DNA from: Anas platyrhynchos
Taxonomy: Eukaryota > Chordata > Aves > Anseriformes > Anatidae
DNA length: 64,000 nucleotides
NCBI RefSeq assembly: GCF_047663525.1
Contig: NC_092588.1
Coordinates: 142,746,001-142,810,000, forward strand
Reading direction: 5' to 3'
Each line of letters opens with the position of its first letter. The first letter of the stretch is position 1. Of the stretch, positions 1 through 14,211 are shown piece by piece. Under the pieces are notes generated by a model. That model did no database searches, had not been told where the DNA came from, and saw only the letters and a list, made by a program, of their open reading frames with translations. Made by a program: the position numbers and the translations under genes.

Positions 1-3000
1 TAAAGAAAACGCAGTAAAATGTTGGCTTGAAAATGGTAGAATTGCTCTAAAAGTTTAGCAATCTCTGCAAGATTGCACTTTGGAGTGCTGCTGACAACAT
101 TGCTGGCAAAATCCTCCTGCAGCTCAACTGCATGAGCACAAGATGATGTGTGGGTAACTGTTTTAGAGTGAGTCTGAGTAGCTTTTTTGGAGGGGTAGGA
201 AGTACTAGGTAGGAGAAAAATGTACTTTTAGTAGTAAGAGCACGTAGCCTTCTCCTGATTTGGAGGCTGACAGATAGCAACGTCCTATCTCTTCCCACGT
301 TTTAATCCGTCCTTAGAGGCAGTCTGTGCTGTGTGCCTCAAAACCGTGGAGCTGGGGTCTTGCTCTGCTGGCTGCTCACCCTGAGGATCCAATGGGAATG
401 GCACTCAGTTCCTGTGTGCCGTGGTGTCCTTGCACAAGGCAAGGGTACGGAGCAGTTTTCATCCTGAGCTGGAGCTGGAGGGTGGTTGAGCTCTGTGAGC
501 CTGGGAGCTAAAATGTCCTCCTGGGTGGTGGAGTGTAAATGTAAGGAGTGAAAAAAAGTTGCAGAGCAAACCTCGCTCGGTACAGGACCTTCTGTTTTGT
601 ATTCAAGTATTAATAATGGTCTTTCAAATGGTTTCCATGATAATCTGTTGGAGCACTAACAGCATTCAAGCTTTGGCAGTAGTGTTTGAACTAAAAAATT
701 ATTGGTTTTCAAGACTCTGCAGGCATTACTCATGCTCATTTTCTGTGACCTAGAGTTTGAGTCAAAGCTTGGAGGAGAGAGAAGACATTAAATTAGCAGG
801 TCGAGTTGGAAGAGACGAGAGCTTAGGCACGGAGGTCCTTTTTCGGGTCTGTGGGCTGGCTGCGATGAAGCTGTTGTTGCAGCACATTTCTCTGCTTCGA
901 GGTGGGAACCAGCAGATGTGATGGGGCCCTTTTGTGTCAGCTCTCAATGCCCGGGCCTCACTCTACAAATGGAGCAGTCCAGGTACAAGCGTGGTAAATG
1001 AATAAGGGTGTGAAAACCATCGATAGACTTAGCACAGATCTGGGAGTGGGTTCAGATGCTGGGTGCAGGCAGCTGGAGCAGCACAGGGCTCAGAGCTGCT
1101 GGCACAGGGAAGGAAGGAAATTTTTGTTATTTCACAAGCAAATGTGTAATGAAATATGATGGGCTGAGCCAAAAGGTGAGTTTAACCATAGAATATGCAG
1201 CTTGCTATACTCTTCTTCCTTTAAAGAAAAAGCCATCTTTTGGTCTTCTCCATTTGCCTGAAGAGGAGGGACAAACTACAAGAAGCCAGAGCAATCAGAA
1301 AGGTTCAATGGGGTTTCTCCTGCAACTTTTAGGCAGAGAGTAGCGATACCTGAAGGCTTGCAATGATATGCTTCAGTTCTCTCACCCTTTAAAATATGAG
1401 CAGCAGTCTTCTGAAGCTGGAAAACACTTTAAGATACCACAGTAGTCTTTCTACCCCAAGAAAGGATCGAGTAAACTCAAACCATTCACACTTTTAAAAT
1501 ATTATTAAGCAAAACCCAACGGTGATGATTTTATTGCTGCCACAGACGACCTCTACCACTGTTTTGGAACCTCAGTGGGGGATGCTTTTGCTTTTCTTCG
1601 ACCTTTATTTCCTTTTCTGTAAGGAGAGCGTGCTCCTTTCCCTGGGGCTCCCGCTGAAAGCAGTGTTTGCCAGGTGATGCTTATGTGCTGACTGGAACCA
1701 AGCAGAAGATTGTTTCATTTATGACAAGAAGCAGTTAAATTTCTCACTGGACGGGAAAGCTGCTCGTTGCAAAGTGATGCCTTTTCAATGTTTTTCCACT
1801 TTTTGTGTAATCCAGTACAGAACCAGTAATGTAACCTCTCTCTGAGCCTGCACCTTTCTTTCATGCCTCAGTCTCTGTGGATACGAATAGTATCAAAAAG
1901 CTTAAACCTAGTAATAGACTTAATTATCAGTGCGACTCTAAGGAAAGCAGCTTAACTGCTTTGTACTTTGGTGGCCCTATTTCCTATACAGGGAAACATC
2001 TTTAGGGCTTTGTTGTTGTTGTCCATTAGAAGCTGAGTTTTTAGCTCAATCACCCTGTGGTAGTCTGAATATTTCAGAATGCCTGTGGTGGAGTTTTGCA
2101 TCCTAGCTGATTCCTGAAAGGCTCTGGCATTGCTGCTAGGAACTCCTGAGGGGAGGCAGATCCTTGGGGATCATTGCTGCCAGCAGTGCCCTGCTGAAGG
2201 CATCGAGTCAGTGGACTTGGAAATGCATCAAAACACATTAAGGGAAAACAAATGATGAAGAGTCCCTAATTTCTCTGGCAGATGTTGGCTGAGCATTTTT
2301 TCAGCCCAAGTAAACCATACAGTTGAAAATAGTTCCACTTCAGTTATTTAACTTCATGTTTTCTCATTTGTTCTATGCTCACACTTCTGTCCTCACCCAG
2401 GCCCATGTGCCATTGCTTGATGACCCTGTGTGCCTCCCCACAGCCTTTAGCCCCACTAGCACCGTGCTTTAAATCCTTTTAGAGTGGCTGCTGCTATCAG
2501 TGTGGTAGCAACCATGTGTAAGTGATGGTCATTAGCATGATTTCTCTATGCTCAGTGGAAAGTTCTAGGTATATTGTAAGTTTAGGAATAAAAGAATGCT
2601 TTAGGGATGTCCAATCTTACAGGCATGGCTGAAATTGGGAAGGGGAGAAATGATATGGTGCTGCTGAGGCAGAAATGTAATTTAATAGCTGCTTATCCTA
2701 GGAATACTCTGATGTTTTGTAATAATTTGCAAACACCCGATTGCAGCACTGGAAGAAGGGTTGCTTTGATGTCTCTGTAGGGCATCTATTTAAAGCAAAC
2801 TGTTGCTATCTGTTACGCAAGTGGTTACGTACCTTCTAATGTTCTGCTGCTCCGATCGCACTCCAGAAACGTGCACCATGTTGAAAGAGTGCTGTCTTCT
2901 CCTGTCACGCTCCGAAATCCACCCTGCACCTTCAAAACCATCAGTGATAGCAGAGGGGCTGGCAGAGAAGCGCTCTGCTGCTTGACCTACATCTATGGTA

Positions 3001-4472
3001 TGGACGAAGTCCACCTTGCAAGTAGCCTGCCCTTTTTTCCCCAGGATCCCCAGAAATTTATATAGCTTAACTGATGTGGAGAAGTGAAGGAAAAAATTAG
3101 GAAGAGATAAATGAAAAGTGAGTGCTAAAGACAGAACCCAGCCCATTCTGCCTTCTCCAGCCCCAATCTGCTTGCAAGCAGAATTAACATGAAAGTCAAT
3201 TTTTAGGACTGTGCAATTGCTCAAGTGCATGTGTGCATCATATGAAAAATTATACATAATCACATATAAAATACCTTTAAGCTGTGATTTTGTGTGTTCT
3301 CATGCTCTGTAACCTCTGCCTCCCTTGTAGACTTTCCTGTAGGCTTTGCAGGGGTTAGAGGAGTTTGCCACCAAGCAGAACCCTTTCCTCCAGAGCCTTT
3401 ATCTTTAAAATGACAGGTTGAAAAATTCCCCTTTTGCCTGTGCACGACCGATTTTTATGAAGTCCTGTCAAATCTCCTAATCCCGTTTTGGTCTTTTGGT
3501 GCAATTCACTTTTATCCCTAAGCCCAGCTCTCCAAATTTGCCAAGGAAAACATTGGGCACTATAGAAAGAACATTTTAAATGAAGCTGCTTCGAGTTAGA
3601 AAAATCTAAAAAATAAATATTAAAAAGACAAAGACAAAAGTCAATGTGTTTTTCATACCTTATATATATTAAATATCTTTTCAATGGTCTGATTAGAGAC
3701 TAAGTGGACCCTTGAAACCATAGTCTCTTTCCTCACTGAAATTCTATATTTCTCAGTTAATATGGGGCAATGAAAGTGCTGGGATTTTTATTTAAAGACC
3801 AACACGAACATTGTAATAAGATATCTGCAGGCATAACTAAGAAACACTGCAAAAAGAGACTGTGCAGGCTGATATAAGAGAAGGAAGACAGCCTGTCTTG
3901 GGCATCTGCAGAGATCCATAACTGCAGGATGTGAGCTCTCCCTGCTAAGTCACTGCAAGGCTGCTAGAAGGATTTAGGTGGCAAAATAGCTTCAGAGGAT
4001 TTGGATACAAACTTGTGTAAAATCCCCCGGGGAGACAAGGAAACCTGCAGCTTGAAGTGGCATGACTGAGGTCTCGCAGGGTGAAGCCAACCAGTTCTGT
4101 TCTTCTAGTATGATATTGGTAGCTTCTCAGAAGTTCAGTGATGAGATAGATGAACTTCACTTAGGGGCACTTGGAGTATGGGGAAAGAGGGATTATGGCT
4201 TAACACAGGAGCCATTAGTTTGTGTAGCCAAGGGTGGTTGTGTACTGTTGTTATAGCGCTATGGTTTTAGGTAAGAGAGAGGATGTTATGCTTCCTCTGG
4301 ATTAGAACAGATCTGTTACGATTTTGCTCTTGGAAAGAAAGGTGTATAGATAATGTGCTGGATGTACAGCACATGTACAGCTCGATATATGCTCTTACAG
4401 CAGGCTCATCTTACCAAATGATCCTCATGTCTTTATAGGGTTTCCTTGCCCCTCTCCTCAGCCTATCAATTG

Positions 4473-4476
<4 letters not shown>
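1..4476. other. Non-coding stretch, no gene recognised
   Basis: Only short open frames occur here, with no recognisable domain and no convincing exon framed by splice sites. The longest is a 157-codon minus-strand frame at 2790-3263, which resembles nothing I know. No transposon end or tandem repeat stands out. The stretch could be intron or intergenic DNA. Confidence 0.6.

Positions 4477-4522
<46 letters not shown>
4477..4522. repeat. (ATT)n microsatellite
   Basis: About 15 uninterrupted copies of the trinucleotide ATT. It is a simple repeat with no sign of a coding role and probably varies in length between individuals. Confidence 0.95.
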
Positions 4523-7500
4523 GGTGGCTGTAATGAGCTTAACATTTGACTTCCGAACTTAACATTTTTACAAACTCTTGATAAAAATGAAGTGTCTGCA
4601 GTGTTGTGCCTGCACTACTGTCTGAGCTTCCTGGTTGACATCTACCTTGTAAGTAATGTCAGTTTGATCTATTGAACATAGTGTTTACTGATATCACTAC
4701 TTTTCTTTAGCCTACCTGATGATGATGTGTCAAACTCTTTGAAAACCTGCATCGTTTCCCTTACTGCATGTTTGCCCCAAAGAAGGAAACCAGATTTTCC
4801 TCTTTCCAATAAACAGCATTTAAAAATATTTAATTCTGCCAGCTACCTTCTGGCCAACCTCAGTTAAAGACAGGCTTTTGACTACTCTTGTGTAGCCGTT
4901 TGTCCCTTATTCGATCTGTTTTGTACAGTTACATGAAATTCTGAAGGACATAAAATCCTTAGCAGGCCTTTCAGTCCCAGTTCTGCTCTCTGGTTCATGT
5001 CTGCTAGCTGCATACTGATTAAAATATGCTTTCATTCTTTCCCAATGGAATACTGTAGCATCTTTCTACTGTACTGTCAGGGACTTATGCGTGTATAGCT
5101 GGTCTCCAGATTTTCTTATTTGCTTATCTGGATACTGATACAGCACTGTAACTTCTTGACTTCATGGAATTTTTTGGGAAAAAAAAACAAAAAAAACAAA
5201 AAAAACACTCCCACAGCTTCACAATTTTTGTTATGGTGTAAAACTTAATAGTCATTTTGAACATTTAAATCAAAAGCAATGTCTTAGCCTTGCTGACTGC
5301 TGTCCTCTCTCAGGTGTCTGAAATCTTGCTTTTCTATCACGCAGTAACACAAAAGCTTGCAGGTGTTCCCTTTTATAAGTTAGACAAAATAACTCTGCAA
5401 AGCTCCCTCAAGTTCTGCACATGTAGCTATAGCTTATAGATGGAGAAATTAAATTCTTGTATACTTGCTGGCTTCAGGCTTACACTAGCATATTTTCATT
5501 TATCTTAGTAAGCATGTTAAAAATCACACTGTTAGTTAATCTGGTTTAAGCAGACCACGTAGAAAAGGCCAGGGATGGAGCACAAAGAATGACTTCCTTA
5601 AGACTGAGCAAAAATGATGACTTTATCCTGTAGTGGCTGAATGGCTCCAGCTGGCTTTTGTGGTGCAGTACAAGAAACCTCTGTGTGAAGTGGTGTCAGA
5701 ACTCAGAGGCTGGCTGGTTTGCTCCCTTTCTCAGCGCACTGCTCCATGTGACTTCCTGGATGCTCTGAAAATTACAGTAAAATCATAGCTGAGAAAGTGA
5801 CTTCCACAAAGAATAACTCGGTACAATAGACATAGTTACAAAGCAAGGAAATTCTGGAGGGGGAAAAAAAAGTCATTATTAATCACACAGTAAACTGAAT
5901 GTCATGAAAAAAAAAGCAGAAAGGGAGAGAGAGATCAGGACTAGGACTGTTTTTATACCAAATGCTTTTCAGAGTCTCTTCCATAAGATGGCAGCAGCTT
6001 ATTTTGTGAACTGGGCTGGGAGACTGATGTGAAAGTGTAGCTGCAGGAAGCCCTGAAAACAGGCATTCATTCTTCTTTATCTCTACTTGCTTGGTGCATG
6101 TCCCTTATGGTTGTCTTCACACAGATTAGTCAGGAACCTCGCTTCATGTGATAAAATATTTTCTGTTATTTGATGCAGAGGTGATTTAATATACCTATAT
6201 TTATATACTTTTTAATACAGGCAGAGATGCTAAAAGACAAACTGCAAGAGACTTGTTAGTATCAAATTACTCTTCAGCATGCACAGCAACGAAGTGTGCA
6301 GAATGCAGGGGAAAGTTACTCATTTTTTTAAACTATTTTGGATTTTTTTTTTTGAAGTGTTCCACTTCATGTGGTTATTTTGTTAATAACTGCACAAAGC
6401 CACTTGAGTTTTGTGAGCAGGAGAGGTAGAAGAACAGCTGGGATTTTCTCCCTCAAAACCTGGAGATCTGTTTAATGCCACAGTCGAGCCAAACACATTT
6501 TCTTTTGAAGGAGGGGATTGCGGAGAGGTGGATTATTATTAATTTGCATAACAGAAGGCAGTTAAAGGAAAAATATTTAAGAGGAATGATTTTCTGAAAT
6601 ATTTTGACACAAAGAATTTTATATTTCAGGTATTTTCATTTTCTTGTCTAAATGTTTTCCATGTTTTCAGTGACACCCACAGTCGCATGTGCAATACATT
6701 TTTATTCAGGTTGGCTGTCTACTGTTCTTCTGATGGATTTTTACCCCTGCACTTGGGTATCAAACACTCCTCACATTAGTACCAAATATTTAACAGTCAT
6801 ACACTGCTCCAATACCCTCTAACAGAAGGTTCTATTTAAGAGCAAATTATGATTTTTTTTTTCTCAGTGTTTTTTCTTGTTCTGAATTGCTGGATAACAT
6901 GGGAGGAGCTAAAAGCAACCTATTTTTGGCTTTCCCTGGTGCTTACATTTACTGGCTAATGTTAGTCATCTGTTTGTGTTTCCTGTGTCCCATTAGAATC
7001 CAATCCATCAAGGGCACAGGCACTGCAGTAACGAAGTTGTAAACTTGAAAAGTGGGAGGAATAAAACTCTGTGGTATTTGCTTTTCACTCATTTGTAAAT
7101 AGAACTGCCTGACTGCTGTGATTCCGATTTCTGTGTTGGTGGAATAAGACGTTAGAGCAGAGTCTGGAGGGGTCTGTCACAAGCCAGGTCCCACGTGGAT
7201 CCTTCCCCTTCCCTTTCATTTCACCTCCAGCTTGCTGAGCACTCCAGGACTGGATCTCGTCTGGAAGTAAATAGGCCCAATACAGCAAGTCATTTCTACA
7301 GGCATCCTGGGAAAGAGATGCACCCAAATTACAGATGATGGGAATATGATGTTCTAACCCTGGAGGAGAATCTGGGGGTTTATAGGCTGAGAGTATCTCC
7401 TTCTTAAATCTCAGACGTGCTTTTCTACTGAAAACAGCAGCCGAGATGGGTCGCTTTAGCCCTTTTTCCTTTCTCTGTGCCTCAACTTCAATCGTGTCTC

Positions 7501-10500
7501 AGTCATTACTCAACTTCAACTAGGAAAAGACGGACTTTCAGCTCTCAAATTCTAGCCAATGGTAAAGTTTAAAGTGCCTGAAGAGGTTATGCTTGGCAAG
7601 AAATGCAATACTTTAAGGGGTCATTTCATTGTTACTGGTCTGCAGTGTGTGCTGCCTGATTTATACCAAGGAGACTCCTGGAACGTGTCCTGGTGACTTC
7701 TTTCTTTCTTTCCAATTAACTTTAAGGAAATAAAAAGAGAGATGAAAGCAAGTTATTTGAATAACATTTAAGATGTTTTATTTATTCTAGAAAGGTTCAA
7801 ATTCTTTCCAAGAGTCCTCTTCCATTTTCAGAACGCAGCCTTTTTCACCTCGAATTGTTTGTATTGTGATAGCATCCAGAGGCTCTGGTCAGGATGGCTC
7901 CAGAGGGCCCAGGGAAACAAATTGGGTGAAATGAAATGGAAAAGTAAATGAGAGCAGTTCAGAGTGTATGGGGAACACCGGGTGTATAAGGCTGGCTTGC
8001 GGCACTGAGCACGGGAGCAGATCAGCGTGGAGCTGGAGGCTGAAAAGGGAGGACTGAGTTCAAAGTGAAGCCTCCAGTTTATCCAGCTTAGATGGAGTGG
8101 AGGAGGCTGAGGAGTGTGGCCCAACATCTAGCTACGTTTTAGCCTAAGGATGGGGATTTTCATGGCTGCCAGAAGCGCTTTGTTTTTCCTTTGTGCAAAG
8201 TTGTGTTACAGAACAAGTTAATGATAATGATTTTGGTTAGCAACTAATTCCTTCGGGCAAATGGCTTTAAGTCAGTTGTGTATCAGATGTTGCCACATAG
8301 TACTTTGTTTTGGTGTTTAGCCACAAATAACTCACGACAATATTTTTCTATTATAATACACCATAATTTACTCCTAGCAAGCATGTAATTCCTGAGAGAC
8401 AGAGGGCATTTGGCCTATATGTTCTTTGGTCTGCGTTATATTGAATCCAACACAATGGGTGCAGCTGAATGATTTAATGTCATCCTGAAAGAATTTACAC
8501 AGGCTGCTGAAAAAGAAAACAGGCCATGGAAATAATTTGTAACTAAATGTGTTCATAAATATAGGGCCACAATGTACACAGAGGTTGTATAATGCTGTCC
8601 CCTGCTGAACTTTTCAATGATCTTAGATACTTACCCCCTGTGGGATAAGGAAGAAAGCAGCCTGTAGGGTAAATTCCATTGCACAGTAAATTCTGTGAAA
8701 TGCTCTCCTCGTGTCAGGCAGGTGGAAGCTCAGCATTCCAGGACAGCTCAGGAGAAAGAAGAGATTCATGCTAAGCATGGAGGTATTCTGTTTATTGACA
8801 TGCTGGTTTGAAGGACAAGCAGGAAATCCAAGAAATCTGCTAATATCTCCCTCCCAGGTGGAGGTAACCTGTGGAGGTCTCAAGACTCCTGCCTACCAAA
8901 ACAAGCAGTTTTCTTGTTTGCTGCGTGTTCTCAGGGGGGAAAAGCAGTCACGGAGCTATTGATAGCTTTTCTGTCAGCTGGCCTGTGGTGGTGTGTATTG
9001 GGACTTGGTACAAACACGAGTGTCCCTGCAAGACCCTGACGTGATACTAGTGTTAAGGACCGCCTTCATTGCAGCAAAATCAGTACAAAGACAGGGTTTT
9101 GCTTGATAAGCCCAAATATCTGCCAGACCACATAAAAGTGCAATATTTGCTTTATTAGGTAGAGAAATAGCTTGCTCGGTCACCCCAGCTTGCATCACTT
9201 CTAGAAAACTTACTAAGTTTTGATTTTGATGGGATTATACTTTAAAGTTGTCAGTTTTCAACTCCAAAAGTTTATTAACTTTTTATTTACTGAAGAAGCC
9301 ATGTGGTTCCTTGCATTAGGATGCTCATTAATTCTGCTGTATTTCAGCTGTCAGAAACCTGCTGAAAAGGGTTCAGAAAATTTCCTTGCCAGATATTTCA
9401 GTGTACTTTAGACAATTTATTTTATTCTGCTTCTAGCTTGTTTTATTTAAATTTATACTTGAATAATTTCCTGAACATGGGCCTAAATAAATCATTTTTA
9501 TTTCAAAAACAATGCAAGCAACTTCAACCAATACTCAGAAAGATATCACTAAGCAAGTGTATGACTTCTCTCTTGAAATCATCCCTACAGCAATGCTAAA
9601 TAAGATTTCTTGGGGAGTAAAATTGTCCCTAGAGCTGCAATAGGATCTGCCAGTTAGCAATCTTGCAGCCCCTGAACCCCACTCAGTGCAAGGGGGGCTT
9701 AGTGTAAGCTTAAGGATGTGTATGAGGTGGGTTTTGCTGCAAGGTGGAGGCTGCGGTCAAAAGTCAGGAGCAAAATGTACTTAATGAAAGGCGAGTCCTC
9801 TTGCAGCACATCCTGCCCTGGGGCTGGTACTCACGGCCAGGAGGGCTCAAGCAGCTCACTGTCTGCTGCTGTTCTAGTGTTTTAAGGTGGTTAAAGGCCG
9901 GGCCAAAGAGACAAAACACAAACAGGAGTTTTCTTCCCCTGGTTGCATCCATACAGGCTGATGCTGCTTAAAGTGCCCGTTCTTTGAGAAAGTGGTACCA
10001 ATAAAATACGTCCCAGTAAGAAGCCAATTTATGTACCAGAAATGACTACACGTGTTACATAATTAGAATACCTGCCCCAACTCCTGAAATCCATCACCGT
10101 TGGGCCTGCTTTTAATCTCGTGTCGTCTCTCCAGCTTATGAGATGAAATGTAGCTGGGGAGCGTTATGAGAACCAGATGGAGGGCCTGGCTGGAGGGCTG
10201 GCGGGCCTGGAGACTACCTTGGCCTGCTCAGATCACAGCACGCTGTGTACCCTTGAATGATACCTTAATCCATGATAAAGACAGACAGCTCACTTTTCCA
10301 AAATCAAAACCATATCCATCAATGGCAACCCCTTTCCAACGCAGCACAGGCTACTACTGCTCGGATATAGGTAGTCTGGAACAGCTTGACATAGGCAGAG
10401 CCGGATGGCTACACATGGATAAGATAAAATCATTCAGCTACCTAATAAATAAATTTGAAAGATATTCTAAGATGATACAAATTCAAGTACTAACTTGATC

Positions 10501-13500
10501 TATTATCCCAGAGGGATGTTTGCTCCACCTTTCAGTCACTGGATCCTGATTTATGGTACACATTTCCAGGCTTTATTTTTTAAGAAGGAAAACATTTAAA
10601 ATATAGCTGGTTGACCTATACCTCTCTGCCCAGCTAGCTTCATGCTGCTTAAATTAATACAACTTGTCCAAAAATGTAGTTGAATGGATAGGTTTTTAAG
10701 TCGGCAAGGATTCAGTTTAGGTAACTAAATGTTATTCCTACATGGTAAAATACCAGTAGAAGTAAAGTCAATAAACTCTAAAGGCAAATACACTAAAGAA
10801 TTCTTATGCATCATGATTTTCCTCTTGCCATCGAGGGAAAAGATTGTATTTTATACAGGAACTGAGATGTTTCCCTTTCTGTAGTCCTGTGTGGATTTAA
10901 CTAAAGCAGCAACTAAGAGAAACAAGACATTTCATAAAGAAAGCCTTGTTGATAATTATAGAGTGGTTGTAAGCCTACGTTCATAGCCTTTATTTTTCTA
11001 GTTCAGAACTTTATTATGAATCTTTAAGTTTCAAATGACTTTTGATACTTTGCATGTGTGAGACATTTTAGGTAAATAAACATGACTTATTATTTTGGGA
11101 TAATACTTCAAATATATATTTTAAAGGGTGTGTTCTTTGTTTGACCATATATGACTCTTGTAAGTCTATAAGCTAACTGTTCTAAACCAGATTATCAGAT
11201 TGTAAATAGGAGAGGACAGAGAAAAAGAGAGAGATAAACACTGTTTCTAGTGATCAGTTCTAGCTCTAGCAAATCAGCCTTATGTTAAGCAGGTGCAAAT
11301 TATGTATTGGTTATTCAAAGTTTTCATCATGGTTAGAGTTAGAAAAATTAATTGTAACAGCATAAAAAAAATGTGTTCATTTGTCTAATTACAGGTTATG
11401 TTTATGTTTGCATAAAAGTAAGAGACTTTGACAGCTGTCTTTTGTACAATCTGCTGTTTTTTTATCTTCCACGTGTTTGATTAGGAGTAGAAATCAGATG
11501 ATGAAAACATGAAACTTAGCTTACCAAGTTCTGTCCTTACAAAGATAAAATACCTCTTTGGCTAGGATTTTGCCTGCTGCTTTTTTAATATCTCCTGAAC
11601 TCCAATGCTGTCCTTGTTATAATGTAGCCCTGCAGATGTGAACAATTTGGTGGTAGTAGTAACTTTCAAATGTAAGGCATTCATTGATCTGGAAGAAAAA
11701 CATTAATCTGTGCAATGGCTTTTCTTTCCAGGTAGTGTTCTCTTTGGTAAACAATTTACATTAAACAATATATTCTGCTGAACACCAAGCATACGACTCA
11801 TGCAAGTCCATACTCTTGTGTTATATATCATAGTGTTTGAAGCACTGCATGTACTGGGGAATTATTTTCACAAAACATTGCTTCAGAAGGCTGTGGACCT
11901 CAGAGCAGCACGTTTTGAAACTTTTGAAGGCTTAACAAAAGACCCTCAATCCACCAGAAGGGTGTGAGCTGACTGTAACAGCTTGCAGTGTTGCTACTTA
12001 CAGCATTTGATGGATATCCAGATATAAGCTCCACAGATTTTTTCTTTGCTGCAATCTTTTACCTCCCTCCCCCCCTTCGCCCCCCAAACTAGTAGCAAAA
12101 TTAATCATACTAGTCTTAGACTTCGTATTTAAAAGTTTTAAATTTCAGAGAGGCAGGCCTTAAGCAGTATTCCTTCTGTTTTGCACTAGTAGTATCTCCA
12201 TTTGCATATGATACCGTGTATTTTTCTGATTTACTATTTTAGTCAAGGAAGGAGAAAAACATTCAAAGCATGTTGTAAGTTATAACAAATAATGTTACTA
12301 ATTTCTGACATGCTGAAAAGCCAAGAACCCGTCATCTGTCTGGTTCAGATTTGCTCTATCCCAAGGTGATATGCTGCTCCTTATTCATGCTTTATTTAGG
12401 ATTCCAGACATTTAAACTATGTTATTCTGCTAGTGTATACAACACATTTATTTTATTAGGCATAGTTGCTTTGTTATTTAATGCCACCCAGCATTTTCAA
12501 GGTAGCTTAGACTATAAGCAAAAGGGCAGTGTCAACTACTAACATCCACAACTTAAAACAGACCTGATACAGCAAAGGGAAAAACGTTAATCATCAGATG
12601 CTTGAGAACCAGCAGTGAAAGTTGCCCTTGCATGGTAAGACAAATCCAACAGGCAGACATACATCTCTTTGTTTCGGTCTCACCTCTTGGTAAGCCTCGG
12701 GCAGCAGGTGGCCTTCTGGTAGCTTTGCACTGAGGAAAGTGGTGGCAGAGCACCTCTGGAAGGCTGGCTCATGCCCAAACCAAGTGATGTTGTCCTGAAA
12801 TAGAAGATCTGCCAGCAGGAGACAGAGCCCTGGGAGCAATTTATATTGTGCTGCCTGAGGAAGGGGAGCTGTGAGTGGCAGCAGGTGCGGAGGCTCACAG
12901 GGACACAGCTAAAACTGGTCTCATATTTGCAGCTGCACTGTCTGTGCCTTGAAGGGACATTTTGTATGGCTTAGGACAATGCTGAAGGCAGAGATGGTAA
13001 GGATGTGGGTGTTAGCAGTCTCCTCCGAGTCTGTGTTAATGTTTTCTGCCTGTCATTTGCTTCATATACAATATATTTCAATGTGAAGAGCCTAGCTAGA
13101 GTAAATTGTTCCACAAAGAAGAAAGCAAAGCTTTTCACCATCTAATCAATATTTCCTTAAGACGTGCCAATGTTTACTGAGCACAAGTATGGTCCTTCTG
13201 CTATAAATCATGTCAATTCTGACCCTAAACCTTCCCTGCCCAGATGGCCTCTCTCCTTATGAGTGACGTTTAGGACTGGAATATTTGCATTTAGGACAGG
13301 GACAGTGTGTGTGCTACAAAGCACATACTTGGGTGCTGTGCAGATAGTAATTACTGAGTTACTCATGATGATAATTTTTGGGAAATTCAGAATGCCCAGT
13401 ACATATGACAGATTCCTGGATTTTGACCAAGAGGGTATTATTTATAATAAACATCAGTGTTTTTGCCATCCACTGCAGCTAACTACCATTTTGGAGGAAG

Positions 13501-14125
13501 ATTAGTTTGTGCACTTGTGTTGCACACACAGACATATACAAAGTCTAGCTTTCTCTTGAAAAAGCTTGATGTTTTGGTAACTAACTACATGAATAAACAT
13601 ACAATCTTTCAGGAGCTGGCAGAACAGCATCTAGTTCTGGTTACCCTCTTTGTTTCCCTCCACCCTCTGGCTCTCACCATAATTGAAGACAACTGCTCTG
13701 GCCACTCAGCTCAGCATCTGCAAGATGAAGTTATACATCTCAGAATTAAGGTCTCCAGACATGGCACCCAGTTGCCAGCACATTTCTTACTCTCTGGTAT
13801 GCTTTGGACCTCAGCTTTGGCCTCAGAGCTGTCTACTTGTCTCTGAGACTGCTGCTGATGCTCTTCTTGCTGTGGTGGATAGCTCTGGATTCCTGTGATG
13901 CTCTCTATAACATTATGCAGAGGGAAAAGAACGGGGAATGTTGTGAGAGACAATTATATGGAGGTAACAGTAAGCTCATTTTACTTGCAAACTCATCCAG
14001 AGCAATCCAATTATTCTCAGAGCTTACGCCCGACATTTTTCTGTGACATAGATGTGAGCTGAAGAGCACTCTGCCATTGTGCCCTGGTTCAGAGTACCTG
14101 TTATTTCTGTAGTAACAGCCATTGA
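4523..14125. other. Non-coding stretch with A/T runs, no gene recognised
   Basis: No exon, RNA gene or transposon end is recognisable. Simple features include an A-rich run near 5178-5207 (an AAAAAAC-like repeat) and a T run near 6340-6354. All open frames are short (the longest about 110 codons, at 10166-10498) and match nothing I know. Confidence 0.55.
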
Positions 14126-14211
14126 TATTTTATTTTATTTTATTTTATTTTATTTTATTTTATTTTATTTTATTTTATTTTATTTTATTTTGTTTTGTTT
14201 TGTTTTATTTT
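14126..14211. repeat. (TTTTA)n pentanucleotide repeat drifting to (TTTTG)n
   Basis: About 17 pentamer copies. Most are TTTTA, with a block of TTTTG near the right end before TTTTA resumes. The drift suggests an expanded tract with point changes spread by slippage. On the complementary strand it reads (TAAAA)n, so it could have grown from the A-rich tail of an old retroposon, but no element body is visible beside it. Confidence 0.95.

Noticed and set aside
2790..3263. 157-codon minus-strand frame
   Set aside because: No domain, no splice or promoter context, and composition like the surrounding non-coding DNA.
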